This document shows positions 56,213 to 64,000 of a stretch of DNA of 64,000 nt, in pieces. This DNA is from Aciditerrimonas ferrireducens. Lineage in GTDB: Bacteria; Actinomycetota; Acidimicrobiia; Acidimicrobiales; UBA8190. The first letter of the stretch is position 1. Each line of letters starts with the position of its first letter. The notes under the pieces were generated by a model, which was not told the DNA's origin, did no database searches, and worked only from the letters and a program-made list of their open reading frames with translations. The stretch is from the NCBI RefSeq assembly GCF_023130475.1, contig NZ_JAKHEX010000011.1:10001-74000 (forward strand), written 5' to 3'. Both the position numbers and the translations under genes were made by a program.

Positions 56213-57400
56213 GCCGCGTCCTCCCGCGGGACGCCGCGGGCCGATCGTGACCCAGAGGTAGCCGGGCCGGTAGACGGCAGGGTGGGTGGGCAGCTCCTTC
56301 GGGTTCACCGTGTTCTGGTCGTAGCTCACCAGCAGCCGGTCCCCCTCGTTCAAGGCGGCCTGGTCCATGGCGTCGTAGACGTAGACGTCCCCCACCCCGA
56401 AGCGCCGCTCGCCCAGGGGCCCGGTCTGGTCGCTCGCCCGGAAGGCCGTGGCCAAGGTGAACGGGCCCGTGGGCCGGCAGGCGAACCCCACCGCCACGAG
56501 GTTCGAGTAGGCGGTGTCCGTCGGCGTGGTCACCAGCACGTCCATGCCGTCCACCGACGTCACGCTCAGCTCGCTCGAGACGTTCGTCATGATCGGCACT
56601 GCCCGAGCCGGGTTCGCCACGAAGCGCTGGCCGTCCCAGTAGCGCCAGCGGCCCGCCAGGTCCCCATTGGGTGCCAGGGCCACGTAGAGGTCCTTGTCCC
56701 CGCCGCTGGCCGACGCCCCGTACACGTAGGTCCGCCCGCCGAGCCGGCTGACCGCCGCGCCCCAGACCACCCCCCGCTCCTCGACCGCCAGGCGCCGGAC
56801 CGACACCAGTCGGAGGGAGGGCAGCGCGAAGGTGGCCACCACCTCGTCGGCGGGCTGCTCGATGGCCACCTCGCCGGCGATGCGCTCCCGCAGGTAGAGC
56901 AGCTGCAGCCGACCGTTCGCCGCGATGCCGGCGAGGGCCAGGTACGCCTGGTTCCGATGGGCGTCGGGCAGGAGCGACGCCCGGGGCTTGCCCGGCCGGC
57001 TCGCCCAGATGGTCCGGAAGCTGCGGCCGTCCTGGATCACCGCCGTGCTATGCACGAAGGGGGTGCTCGGCCCGAGGTGCCCGCTCGGGGGGAGCGGGCC
57101 GAGGAAGCTGTCGGCGAAGGTCCAGAGCACCTGGCCGCCGGGCAGCCGGTAGGCGTGGACCGAGTCGCCGGCCACCCAGCCGTCCCCGTGGTCCCCGTAG
57201 GCCGCCCAGGCCGCGTCCAGCGACCGGTCCGGGACCACGGCGGTCACCGTGGCGTCCCGCACCCGCTCGCCGCAGGGCAGGGCCGCGAGCCCGGCTGCCG
57301 CCGAGGCACCCGAGCGGCCGCAGGACGCCAGCAGGAGACCCCCGAGCAGGACCAGGGCGGCCAAGAGGGCACCAGCGACCCGGCCTGGCACGGCTGGCAC
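56210..57400 (-). CDS. DUF4185-like lipoprotein
   Basis: A 396-residue secreted lipoprotein: hydrophobic signal segment (10-25) and lipobox LLAS-C with Cys27. The mature part looks like a five-bladed beta-propeller as in DUF4185/glycoside-hydrolase-43-like folds, with blades around WTFADSFLG, AVIQDG, YVYGASASGGDKDLYVALAP, WRYWDG and LVSYDQNT. No catalytic residues can be assigned and substrate is unknown. It separates the two arms of the cob locus without an obvious role in B12 synthesis; a cell-surface function is likely. GTG start at 57400, with a second GTG at 57391. Confidence 0.78.
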   Translation of the reverse strand: MPAVPGRVAGALLAALVLLGGLLLASCGRSGASAAAGLAALPCGERVRDATVTAVVPDRSLDAAWAAYGDHGDGWVAGDSVHAYRLPGGQVLWTFADSFLGPLPPSGHLGPSTPFVHSTAVIQDGRSFRTIWASRPGKPRASLLPDAHRNQAYLALAGIAANGRLQLLYLRERIAGEVAIEQPADEVVATFALPSLRLVSVRRLAVEERGVVWGAAVSRLGGRTYVYGASASGGDKDLYVALAPNGDLAGRWRYWDGQRFVANPARAVPIMTNVSSELSVTSVDGMDVLVTTPTDTAYSNLVAVGFACRPTGPFTLATAFRASDQTGPLGERRFGVGDVYVYDAMDQAALNEGDRLLVSYDQNTVNPKELPTHPAVYRPGYLWVTIGPRRPAGGRG

Positions 57401-57434
57401 CGTAGCAGCCAGCCCTGACGCCCCTGGGCCCGGC

Positions 57435-57440
57435 TAGCCT
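57435..57440 (+). promoter_or_regulatory. leaderless -10 hexamer for cobO
   Basis: TAGCCT is followed by exactly 6 nt and the GTG start of cobO, the geometry of a leaderless promoter. The intergenic region with the divergent lipoprotein gene is only 46 bp, and no riboswitch fits there. The plus-strand cob arm therefore seems not to be controlled by the B12 riboswitch that controls the minus arm. Confidence 0.5.
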
Positions 57441-57446
57441 CCGGCC

Positions 57447-57971
57447 GTGCCCACCCGACGGTCCATCGTGCTGCTCAACACCGGGGACGGCAAGGGCAAG
57501 TCCTCCGCGGCCTTCGGAGTCATGGGCCGGGCCTGGGCCCGGGGCTGGCGGGTAGCCGTCGTCCAGTTCGTGAAGGGCGGCAAGTGGAAGACCGGGGAGC
57601 GCAAGCTGGCCGAGCACCTCGGGATCGAGTGGCACACCCTGGGGGACGGCTTCACCTGGGAGTCCACCGACCTCGAGCAGACCGCGGCCCGGGGCCGCCA
57701 CGCCTGGGAGGTGGCGGCCGGCCTCCTGGCCTCGGGGGAGCTCGACCTGTTGATCCTCGACGAGCTGACCTACGCCGTCCACTACGGCTGGGTGCCCGTC
57801 GAGGACGTCGTCGGCGCCCTGCGGGCCCGACCCGAGCGCACCAACGTCATCGTGACCGGCCGCCACGCCGCCCCCGAGCTCGTCGAGCTGGCCGACACCG
57901 TGACCGAGATGCGCAAGGTGAAGCACGCCTACGACCAAGGCATCCCGGCCCGCAAGGGGATCGAGTACTGA
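57447..57971 (+). CDS. cobO: corrinoid adenosyltransferase CobO (CobA type)
   Basis: Adds the adenosyl group from ATP to cob(I)yrinate-type corrinoids. The 174 residues begin RRSIVLLNTGDGKGKSSAAFG with the P-loop at 11-20, then VVQFVKGGKWKTGERKLAEHLGIEWHTLGDGFTW, LLILDELTYAVHYGW and VIVTGRHAAPELVELADTVTEMRKVKHAYDQG, and end at GIPARKGIEY. Length and motifs are normal for the family. GTG start, likely leaderless. First gene of the plus-strand arm. Confidence 0.96.
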   Translation: MPTRRSIVLLNTGDGKGKSSAAFGVMGRAWARGWRVAVVQFVKGGKWKTGERKLAEHLGIEWHTLGDGFTWESTDLEQTAARGRHAWEVAAGLLASGELDLLILDELTYAVHYGWVPVEDVVGALRARPERTNVIVTGRHAAPELVELADTVTEMRKVKHAYDQGIPARKGIEY

Positions 57972-59338
57972 CCGAGCCGACCCGCCGCGACCCCACCCGC
58001 CTCGGGCCCCGCCTGGTGGTGGCCGGGACCCATTCGGGAGTGGGCAAGACCACGGTGGCCACCGGCCTCATGGCCGCGTTGGCGGCCCGCGGCGTCCAGG
58101 TGGCGTCGGCGAAGGTCGGGCCGGACTTCATCGACCCCGGCTACCACGCCCTGGCCACCGGCCGGCCGCCCCGGAACCTCGACGCCTGGATCGCCGGGGA
58201 GGAGGCCCTCGCCCCCCTGGCCGCCCGAGCCGGGCAGGGCGCGGAGGTGCTCGTGGTCGAGGGGGTCATGGGCCTCTTCGACGGGGCTGGTCCGGGCCCC
58301 GAGGCGAGCACCGCGGCGGTGGCCCTGGCCCTCGAGGCCCCGGTGGTCCTCGTGGTCGACGCCTCGGCCCTTTCCGGCTCGGTGGCCGCGGTGGTCCACG
58401 GCTTCCACACCCTCCACCCCCGCCTGCGCCTCGGCGGGGTGGTCCTGAACCGGGTCGGGAGCGCCGGCCACGAGGCGCTCCTCCGGGAGGCCCTCGCCCC
58501 CCTCGGGATCCCGGTGCTCGGCAGCCTGCCCCGGGACGACCAGCTGGCCTGGCGGGACCGCCACCTCGGCCTGGTGCCGGTCGTCGAGCAGCCCGGCGAG
58601 GTCCGCCGGTCCCTCGGGCGCCTCGCGGCGCTCGTCGACCGCCACCTGGACCTGCCGGGCCTCCTGGCCCTGGCCCGCCGGGCCCCGAACCGGCCGGTCC
58701 CGTCGCTGCCCCGGGCCCGGCCCCAGGGACGGGCCGTGGTCGGCGTGCTCGGCGGCCCGGCCTTCTCCTTCACCTACCAGGACAACCTCGAACGGCTCGC
58801 CGAGGCCGGCGCCGAGCTCGTCCCCCTGGACCCCCTCCGAGACCCGGCGCTCCCCGCCGAGGCGACGGGCCTCGTGGCCGGGGGCGGCTACCCGGAGGTG
58901 CACGTGGCCGCCCTGGCCGAGAACCGGCGCCTCCTCGCCGACGTGGCCCGTCGGGCCCCGCAGCTCGCCATCTGGGCGGAGTGCGGCGGCCTGCTCTGGC
59001 TCTGCCGGGCCCTCGACGGCCACCGGATGGTCGGCCTGGTGCCCGCCGAGGGGCGCATGACCCCGCGCCTGACCCTCGGCTACCGGGAGGCCACGCTCCG
59101 GCGGCCCACCCCCCTCGGGCCCCCGGGCACGGTGCTGCGGGGCCACGAGTTCCACTACTCGACGGTCGAGCCCCCCGGCGACGCCCTCCTGCTCTCGGGC
59201 CGCGGGGGCGCTCGGCCCGAGGGCTTCGGCGACCCTGGGCTCCTCGCCACCTACCTCCACCTCCACCTCGGCGCCGACCCGGGACCCGCCGAGCGCTTCG
59301 TGGCGGCCTGCTGCGCCCGGGGCCGGGCCCAGCGCTGA
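57968..59338 (+). CDS. cobB: cobyrinate / hydrogenobyrinate a,c-diamide synthase CobB, probable CTG start
   Basis: Amidates side chains a and c with glutamine and ATP. The N-terminal half has LVVAGTHSGVGKTTVATGL, KVGPDFIDPGYH, VVEGVMGLFDGAG and VVDASALSGSVAAVVHGF; the C-terminal GATase half has FSFTYQDNLERL, GGGYPEVH and the nucleophile in AECGGLLWLC. The frame has no good ATG, GTG or TTG at the 5' end. A CTG at 57968 overlaps the cobO stop as CTGA with AGGGG about 8 nt upstream; the first GTGs (58016, 58019) fall immediately before the P-loop strand and lack a ribosome-binding site. Up to 456 residues. Confidence 0.93.
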   Translation: MTEPTRRDPTRLGPRLVVAGTHSGVGKTTVATGLMAALAARGVQVASAKVGPDFIDPGYHALATGRPPRNLDAWIAGEEALAPLAARAGQGAEVLVVEGVMGLFDGAGPGPEASTAAVALALEAPVVLVVDASALSGSVAAVVHGFHTLHPRLRLGGVVLNRVGSAGHEALLREALAPLGIPVLGSLPRDDQLAWRDRHLGLVPVVEQPGEVRRSLGRLAALVDRHLDLPGLLALARRAPNRPVPSLPRARPQGRAVVGVLGGPAFSFTYQDNLERLAEAGAELVPLDPLRDPALPAEATGLVAGGGYPEVHVAALAENRRLLADVARRAPQLAIWAECGGLLWLCRALDGHRMVGLVPAEGRMTPRLTLGYREATLRRPTPLGPPGTVLRGHEFHYSTVEPPGDALLLSGRGGARPEGFGDPGLLATYLHLHLGADPGPAERFVAACCARGRAQR

Positions 59339-59394
59339 GCCGCCCGCCGCTCCCCCGAGCGCCCCGGTCGCCTGCCCTAGGATCCAGGCCGCCC

Positions 59395-60174
59395 ATGGCC
59401 TCTCGTCCCGCACCCTCCGACGCCGCCCCGGCGGCAACGCCTGCGCCCCGAGCCGGCCGGCTGATCGGGGTCGGGGTCGGGCCCGGCGACCCGGCCCTCG
59501 TGACCCTCCAGGCCCTCGAGACACTCCGGTCGGCCGACCGGGTCGTGGCCCCGGTGAGCGCCCCCGACGCGCCGGGCCGGGCCGAGTCCATCGTCCGCCA
59601 GGTGGCCCCGGAGCGGCGGGTCGTCCGCCTGGCGGTCGAGATGCGGGGACCCGAGGGCGGCTACGGGCCGGCGGCCGAGCAGGTCCTGCCCTGGCTGGAC
59701 GCCGGGGAGACCGTGGCCTTCGCCACCCTGGGCGACCCCAGCATCTACTCGACCTTCCCGGCGTTCGCCGCGGCCGTCCGGGCCCGGCGCCCGGCCACGA
59801 CGGTCGAGTGGCTGCCGGGCATCTGCGCCTTCCAGGCCCTCGCCGCCCTGACCGGCACGGTCCTGGTGGACGGCACCGAGTCCTTGAGCCTCGTGACCGC
59901 CCTCGACGGGCCCGGTCACCTCGAGGAGGTCCTGGCCCGCTCCGGGGGGGCCGTCGTCGTCTACAAGGGGGGCCGGCACCTGCCGGCGGTAGCAGCCAGC
60001 CTGGCCGCCCGGGGCCGTCTCGCCGGGGCGGTCGCCGGCGAGCTGCTGGGCCTGCCGGGCCAGCGCCTCGGCCCCCTGGCCGAGCTCGCCGACCAGCCCG
60101 CCGCCTACCTGTCGACGGTCCTCGTCCCCCCGGCCCGCTCCGGGCAGCCGACCCCCGACGCCCCCGAGCCGTGA
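59395..60174 (+). CDS. cobI: precorrin-2 C20-methyltransferase CobI (CbiL)
   Basis: SAM-dependent methylation of precorrin-2 or cobalt-precorrin-2 at C20. The 259-residue protein has the corrin methyltransferase fold: LIGVGVGPGDPALVTLQALETLRSADRV, then FATLGDPSIYSTF and the PGICAFQALAALTG site, and VVVYKGGRHLP. A Pro/Ala-rich N-terminal stretch of about 20 residues precedes the fold. A TAGGAT (59378-59383) lies 11 nt before the ATG, in the 56-bp gap after cobB, so a second promoter here is possible. Assigned to CobI rather than CobJ/CobM from the GDPSIYSTF block. Confidence 0.92.
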   Translation: MASRPAPSDAAPAATPAPRAGRLIGVGVGPGDPALVTLQALETLRSADRVVAPVSAPDAPGRAESIVRQVAPERRVVRLAVEMRGPEGGYGPAAEQVLPWLDAGETVAFATLGDPSIYSTFPAFAAAVRARRPATTVEWLPGICAFQALAALTGTVLVDGTESLSLVTALDGPGHLEEVLARSGGAVVVYKGGRHLPAVAASLAARGRLAGAVAGELLGLPGQRLGPLAELADQPAAYLSTVLVPPARSGQPTPDAPEP

Positions 60175-61001
60175 GCGCGAGCGGCCTCATCAGCTTCGTC
60201 GGGGCCGGCCCGGGCGCACCCGACCTCGTGACCCTCCGGGCCGCCGACCGCCTCGGCCAGGCCGACCTCGTCATCTGGGCCAGCTCCCTCGTGCCCCGGG
60301 CGGTCCTCGCCCACGCGCGGCCCGGTGCCGAGGTCCTGGACTCGGCCGGCATGACCCTCGAGGACGTCCTGGCCGTCTACCGGGCCCACCCCGAGGCCCG
60401 CATCGTCCGGCTCCACTCCGGCGACCCCGCCGTCTACGGCGCCCTCCAGGAGCAGCTCGACTGGTGCCGGGCCGAGGGCCGGCCCTTCGAGATCGTCCCC
60501 GGGGTCTCCTCGCTCGCCGCCGCGGCGGCGGCCGTCGGCCGGGAGCTGACCGTGCCGGGGGTGGCCCAGAGCGTGGTCCTCACCCGCCTGCCCCAGCGGA
60601 CCGCAGCGAGCGTGCCCCCCGGCGAGTCCCTCGGGGCCTTCGCCGCCACCGGCTGCACCCTGGCGGTCTTCCTCTCGGCGGCCCGCCCGGCGGCCCTCCA
60701 GGAGGCCCTCCTCGCCCCGCCCAGCGCCTACCGCCCCGACACCCCGGCGGCCATCGTGGTCCGGGCCAGCTGGCCCGACCAGCAGGTGGTCCCGACCGAG
60801 GTCGGCCGGCTCGCCGAGGACCTGCGGGCCACCGGCCAGACCACCACGGTCCTCGTGCTCGTCGGCGACGCCCTCGCCGAGGGCGGCCGGCGCAGCCACC
60901 TCTACGCCCCGAGCTTCGCCCACCGTTTCCGGCGGCGTTCCCTGCCCGGGTCGACCCGGGGACGGCCCGCCCGCCGGGCCCGGGGAGCGGACCGTGCCTG
61001 A
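60171..61001 (+). CDS. cobM: precorrin-4 C11-methyltransferase CobM (CbiF)
   Basis: Methylates the corrin ring at C11. The 276 residues have ISFVGAGPGAPDLVTLRAADRLGQADLVIWASSLVP, LHSGDPAVYGALQEQLDW, the EIVPGVSSLAAAAAAVGRELTVPGVAQSVVLTR block and PAAIVVRASWPDQQ, a combination specific for the CobM/CbiF group. A basic Arg-rich tail of about 30 residues follows the domain. GTG start at 60171 overlaps the cobI stop as GTGA; the 3' end overlaps cobL by 8 nt. Confidence 0.94.
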   Translation: MSASGLISFVGAGPGAPDLVTLRAADRLGQADLVIWASSLVPRAVLAHARPGAEVLDSAGMTLEDVLAVYRAHPEARIVRLHSGDPAVYGALQEQLDWCRAEGRPFEIVPGVSSLAAAAAAVGRELTVPGVAQSVVLTRLPQRTAASVPPGESLGAFAATGCTLAVFLSAARPAALQEALLAPPSAYRPDTPAAIVVRASWPDQQVVPTEVGRLAEDLRATGQTTTVLVLVGDALAEGGRRSHLYAPSFAHRFRRRSLPGSTRGRPARRARGADRA

Positions 61002-62367
61002 GCCCGGCCCGCCCCAGCTGACCGTCGTGCCGGGCGAGGCCCCCGGCACGGTGGCCGTCGTGGGCCTCCTCGGCGACAGCCTCGCCGGCCTGCCCCTCGA
61101 GACCCGCAAGCTCGTCGCCCAGGCCCGCCTGGTGGCCGGCGGGCAGCGGCACCTGGCCGCCTGGCGGCGCTGGCTCGGGGACCGCTCGGCCCAGGAGGTC
61201 GGCGCGAAGGCGGTGCCGACCCTGGCCCTCGAAGGGGACCTCGAGGGGGCCGTCCAGGCCCTGGCCCACCGCGCGGTCGAGGACGGCCAGGACGTCTGCG
61301 TGCTCGCCTCGGGGGACCCGGGGTTCTTCGGCATCACCCGGACCCTCCTGCGGGTCCTGGACCGCCAGCGCCTCCGGATCGTGCCGGCCCCCTCGGCGGT
61401 GGCCGTGGCCTTCGCCCGCCTCGGCCTCCCCTGGGACGACGCCGTGGTCGCCTCGGCCCACGGCCGGCCCCTGGCCGACGCGGTCCGGGCGGTCCGCCTG
61501 GCCCGGAAGGCCGCGGTCCTGACCTCGCCCGAGCACCCGCCCCAGGCGGTCGGCCAGGCCCTGGTCGAGGCTGGGCTCAGCATGGACCTCGTGGCGGTCT
61601 GCAGCCGGCTGGGCTGCGAGGACGAGCGGGTCATCGAGCTGGACCTCGCCCAGCTGGCCCACGGCCGCTTCGACCCGCTCTCAGTCGTCGTCCTCGTCGG
61701 GCCCGGGGGCCTCCAGTCGGTCGGCTGGGGCACCGGCCCGGCCGGGGCCGCCGGGGGCAGCCTGGAGCGGAGTCGGACCCTGGCCTGGGGCCTGCCCGAG
61801 TCGGCGTTCGCCCACCGGGGCGGCATGGTGACGAAGTCCGAGGTCCGCTCGGTGGTCCTCGGCAAGCTGGCCCTGCCGGCCGCCGGGGTCCTCTGGGACC
61901 TGGGGGCCGGCAGCGGCTCGGTGGCCGTCGAGGCCGCGCTGGTCAGCCCCGGCCTCACGGTCTTCGCCGTCGAGCAGGACCCCGAGGCGGCCGCCCGGGT
62001 GGCCGAGAACGCCACCACCATGGCCGCCGGGGTCCACGTCGTGGTCGGGGCGGCCCCCGAGGCCCTCGCCGACCTGCCCGACCCCGACCGGGTCTTCGTC
62101 GGCGGCGGCGGCATCCCGGCCCTCGACGCCGCGCTCCGGCGCCTGCGGCCGGGGGGCCGCGTGGTCGCCACCTTCGCCGCCTTGGACCGCGCCGCCCAAG
62201 CGGCCGAGCGACTCGGCCGGATGGTCGAGGTCACCGTGTCCCGGGCCCGTCGCCTCCCCGACGGGGGCTGGCGCCTGGCCGGGGCCAACCCGGTCTTCGT
62301 CGCCTGGGGGCCGGCCGACGACGAGGACGCCCCGGCCGCCGAGCCCGGCCCGAGCGCCCAGCCGTGA
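60994..62367 (+). CDS. cobL: precorrin-6Y C5,15-methyltransferase (decarboxylating) CobL (CbiE-CbiT fusion)
   Basis: Two methylations (C5, C15) plus decarboxylation of the C12 acetate. The 457 residues are the usual fusion: CbiE-like tetrapyrrole methylase (about 18-225, with VLASGDPGFFGITRTLLRVL and VVLVGPGGLQSVGW) and CbiT-like Rossmann methyltransferase (about 250-440, with MVTKSEVRSVVLGKL, LWDLGAGSGSVAVEAAL and FVGGGGIPALDAALRRL). GTG at 60994. The Asp/Glu-rich C-terminal tail of about 20 residues is not part of either domain. Confidence 0.95.
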   Translation: MPEPGPPQLTVVPGEAPGTVAVVGLLGDSLAGLPLETRKLVAQARLVAGGQRHLAAWRRWLGDRSAQEVGAKAVPTLALEGDLEGAVQALAHRAVEDGQDVCVLASGDPGFFGITRTLLRVLDRQRLRIVPAPSAVAVAFARLGLPWDDAVVASAHGRPLADAVRAVRLARKAAVLTSPEHPPQAVGQALVEAGLSMDLVAVCSRLGCEDERVIELDLAQLAHGRFDPLSVVVLVGPGGLQSVGWGTGPAGAAGGSLERSRTLAWGLPESAFAHRGGMVTKSEVRSVVLGKLALPAAGVLWDLGAGSGSVAVEAALVSPGLTVFAVEQDPEAAARVAENATTMAAGVHVVVGAAPEALADLPDPDRVFVGGGGIPALDAALRRLRPGGRVVATFAALDRAAQAAERLGRMVEVTVSRARRLPDGGWRLAGANPVFVAWGPADDEDAPAAEPGPSAQP

Positions 62368-64000
62368 CCGGGCCGATCCGGGCCCTGGCGCTGACCCGGG
62401 CCGGTGCCGCCCTCCTCGAGCGCCTGCCCTACGAGCGCCACGTCGGCGACCTCGGCGGGACCCTGCGGGCCCACTGGCGGGACAGCGCCGGCTTCGTCGT
62501 CGTCGCCGCCGTCGGGGCGGTGGTGCGCCTCGTGGCCCCCCTCCTCGGCGACAAGGTCGAGGACCCCGCGGTCGTCGTCCTCGACGAGCAGGGCCGTTTC
62601 TGCGTGCCGGTCCTCGGCGGCCACGCCGGGGGGGCCAATCAGCTGGCCCAGGAGGTCGCCGCCCTGCTCGGCGCCGAGCCGGTCCTCACCACCGCCTCCG
62701 ACGCCGCCGGCTGGCCAGCCCTCGACGACTTGCCCGGCTGGACGGTCCACGGCCCCCTGGCCGCGGCCCAGCGGGCCCTCCTCGACGGGGCCGCCCTCGT
62801 GGTCGACCAGCGCCTCCCCTGGCCCCTCCCCGGCCGGCTCGGGGCCCTGGCCGTCCCGGCGCCCGAGGCCCCCCCGGGGGACCCGACCGTGGCGCTGCGG
62901 GTCGACGACCGGGCCTGCCCCCGGTGCCTCCCCGGGCCCGGCGCCCCCGAGGACCCGGCCGGGACGCTCGTGGCCCACCCCCCGAGCCTCGTGGTCGGCC
63001 TCGGCTGCGCCACGAGCGCCGACGCCGCCGAGGCCCGGGCCCTCGTCCAGCAGGTCCTGCTCGACGCCGGGCTCAGCCCGGCCTCGGTGGCCCAGGTGGC
63101 CACCATCGACCGTCGGGCCGAGCACCCCGCAGTCCGGGCCCTCGGCCGGCCGGTGCTTGCCTACCCCCCCGAGGCCCTCGCCGCCCAGCCCGTCCCCCAC
63201 CCCTCGGCCCAGGTGGCGGCCGCGGTCGGCACCCCGAGCGTCGCCGAGGCGGCTGCGCTCCTCGGGGCCGGGCCGGCCGCCGAGCTGCTCGTCCCGAAGG
63301 TCGCCCGGGGCGACCTCACCGTGGCGGTGGCCCGCCGGCCCCGGCCGGTCGGCCGGGTCACCGTGGTCGGGGTCGGGCCCGGGGCCCCCGAGCTGCGGAC
63401 CCCCCGGGCCACCGCGGCGCTGCGGGCCGCCGAGGTGGTCGTCGGCTACGAGCCCTACCTGGCGCTCTGCCGGGACGCCCTCGGGCCCGGCCAGGACCTG
63501 CGGCCCTCCCCCATCGGCCAGGAGCTCGACCGGGTCCGGACCGCCCTCGAAGCCGCCCGGGCCGGGCGGCGGGTCGCCCTGGTCTGCTCGGGGGACCCCG
63601 GGGTCTTCGCCCTGGCCTCGCCCCTCCTCGAGCTCGCCGCCCAGCCGCCCTACCAGGACGTGCCGGTCGACGTCGAGCCGGGCCTCACCGCCGCCCTCGT
63701 GGCCGCCGCCCGCCTCGGCGCCCCCCTCGCCCACGACTTCTGCTGCCTCAGCCTCTCGGACCTCCTCACCCCCTGGGAGCGCATCGAGGCCCGCCTCGAG
63801 GCGGCCGGCCGGGGCGACCTCGCGGTCGTCCTCTACAACCCCCGCTCCGCCCGCCGCACCTGGCAGCTGCCCCGGGCCGCCCAGCTCCTCCTGGCGCACC
63901 GGCCGGCCGAGACGCCCGTCGGGGTGGCCAGCGATCTGGGCCGCCCCGAGGAGCGGGTCCGGCTCGGCACCCTCGCCGAGCTCGCCGACCCGGCCGGGGC
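62364..64000 (+). CDS. cobJ: CbiG-CobJ fusion: cobalt-precorrin-5A hydrolase-like / precorrin-3B C17-methyltransferase (cut by window edge)
   Basis: GTG at 62364 overlaps the cobL stop as GTGA; the frame remains open to the right edge (545 codons). The first roughly 320 residues are CbiG-like: N-terminal domain with VAAVGAVVRLVAPLL, the hallmark LGGHAGGANQLAQEVAAL, and a C-terminal CbiG domain VGLGCATSADAAEARALV with STIDRRAEHP-type sequence. From about residue 330 (RVTVVGVGPGAPELRTPRATAAL) a CobJ/CbiH methyltransferase follows with EVVVGYEPYLALC, VCSGDPGVFALASPLLEL and DFCCLSLSDLLTPWERIEARL. The end of CobJ is outside the window. Confidence 0.92.
   Translation, partial: MTGPIRALALTRAGAALLERLPYERHVGDLGGTLRAHWRDSAGFVVVAAVGAVVRLVAPLLGDKVEDPAVVVLDEQGRFCVPVLGGHAGGANQLAQEVAALLGAEPVLTTASDAAGWPALDDLPGWTVHGPLAAAQRALLDGAALVVDQRLPWPLPGRLGALAVPAPEAPPGDPTVALRVDDRACPRCLPGPGAPEDPAGTLVAHPPSLVVGLGCATSADAAEARALVQQVLLDAGLSPASVAQVATIDRRAEHPAVRALGRPVLAYPPEALAAQPVPHPSAQVAAAVGTPSVAEAAALLGAGPAAELLVPKVARGDLTVAVARRPRPVGRVTVVGVGPGAPELRTPRATAALRAAEVVVGYEPYLALCRDALGPGQDLRPSPIGQELDRVRTALEAARAGRRVALVCSGDPGVFALASPLLELAAQPPYQDVPVDVEPGLTAALVAAARLGAPLAHDFCCLSLSDLLTPWERIEARLEAAGRGDLAVVLYNPRSARRTWQLPRAAQLLLAHRPAETPVGVASDLGRPEERVRLGTLAELADPAG

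Noticed and set aside
60105-63899. Over 1200-codon minus-strand frame across cobM, cobL and cbiG-cobJ
   Set aside because: Gly/Arg/Glu-rich shadow of three conserved plus-strand corrin enzymes joined by GTGA and short overlaps; no independent support.

Overview
This 64 kb window comes from a very GC-rich actinobacterium. The conserved infC-rpmI-rplT-rRNA methyltransferase-pheS-pheT-arg order, an actinobacterial integration host factor next to gmk and rpoZ, a PriA without Walker motifs and leaderless promoters (TANNNT 6-7 nt before the start codon) point there. Class-level placement is inference; an Acidimicrobiia-like lineage is possible. Coding density is extreme: no gene-free stretch exceeds about 200 bp, and most neighbours overlap by 4 nt (ATGA, GTGA, TTGA and apparently CTGA). 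No rRNA, tRNA, CRISPR array, insertion sequence or replication origin was seen.

Layout. 1-6610 (minus): arginine operon argC-J-B-D-F-R-H, without argG. 6698-11214: a small unknown acidic protein divergent from argC, then a LOG-family protein, an acyl-CoA dehydrogenase, a Nudix hydrolase and an amidase. 11224-17158 (minus): infC (AUC start), rpmI, rplT, a SpoU rRNA methyltransferase, pheS and pheT. 17340-17801 (plus): a DUF1844-like protein with tandem repeats. 17779-20623 (minus): a flavin electron-transfer module (ferric-reductase-like membrane oxidoreductase, FMN-binding protein, ApbE). 20785-24384 (minus): an ABC-2 exporter, a cytidylate-kinase-like protein, a cold-shock-like protein and a broken hisG. 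24387-29440 (minus): def-fmt-rpe-ribD-ribBA-ribH, without ribE. 29533-30165 (plus): a vapBC toxin-antitoxin pair inserted between def and priA. 30241-35981 (minus): mihF-gmk-rpoZ-coaBC-metK-priA. 36068-45423 (minus): pyrimidine operon pyrR-B-C-carA-carB-pyrD-pyrF. 45483-64000: a cobalamin locus in two divergent arms. The minus arm starts at a B12 riboswitch (cobU-cobS-cbiB-cobC/cobQ fusion-cobN-chelatase). The plus arm is cobO-cobB-cobI-cobM-cobL-cbiG/cobJ and runs off the right edge.

How the genes work together. ArgR is encoded inside the operon it probably controls, with ARG-box-like repeats at the argC promoter. PyrR heads the pyrimidine operon. The B12 riboswitch should shut the minus cob arm when cobalamin is plentiful. 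CobN plus a fused ChlI/ChlD-like protein form a late, aerobic-type cobaltochelatase, but the ring-contraction gene is a CbiG-CobJ fusion, a mixed signature. ApbE would attach FMN to the neighbouring exported FMN-binding protein, which should take electrons from the membrane oxidoreductase.

Oddities to check first. hisG has lost about 25 conserved codons with a frameshift. ribBA lacks about 16 codons before its DHBP synthase motif. priA is frameshifted near its 3' end beside vapBC. Four genes (gmk, the SpoU methyltransferase, priA, cobB) seem to start at CTG within a CTGA overlap; in gmk no standard start keeps the P-loop. A CobC-type aminotransferase is fused to CobQ. Some of these lesions could be sequencing or assembly errors.
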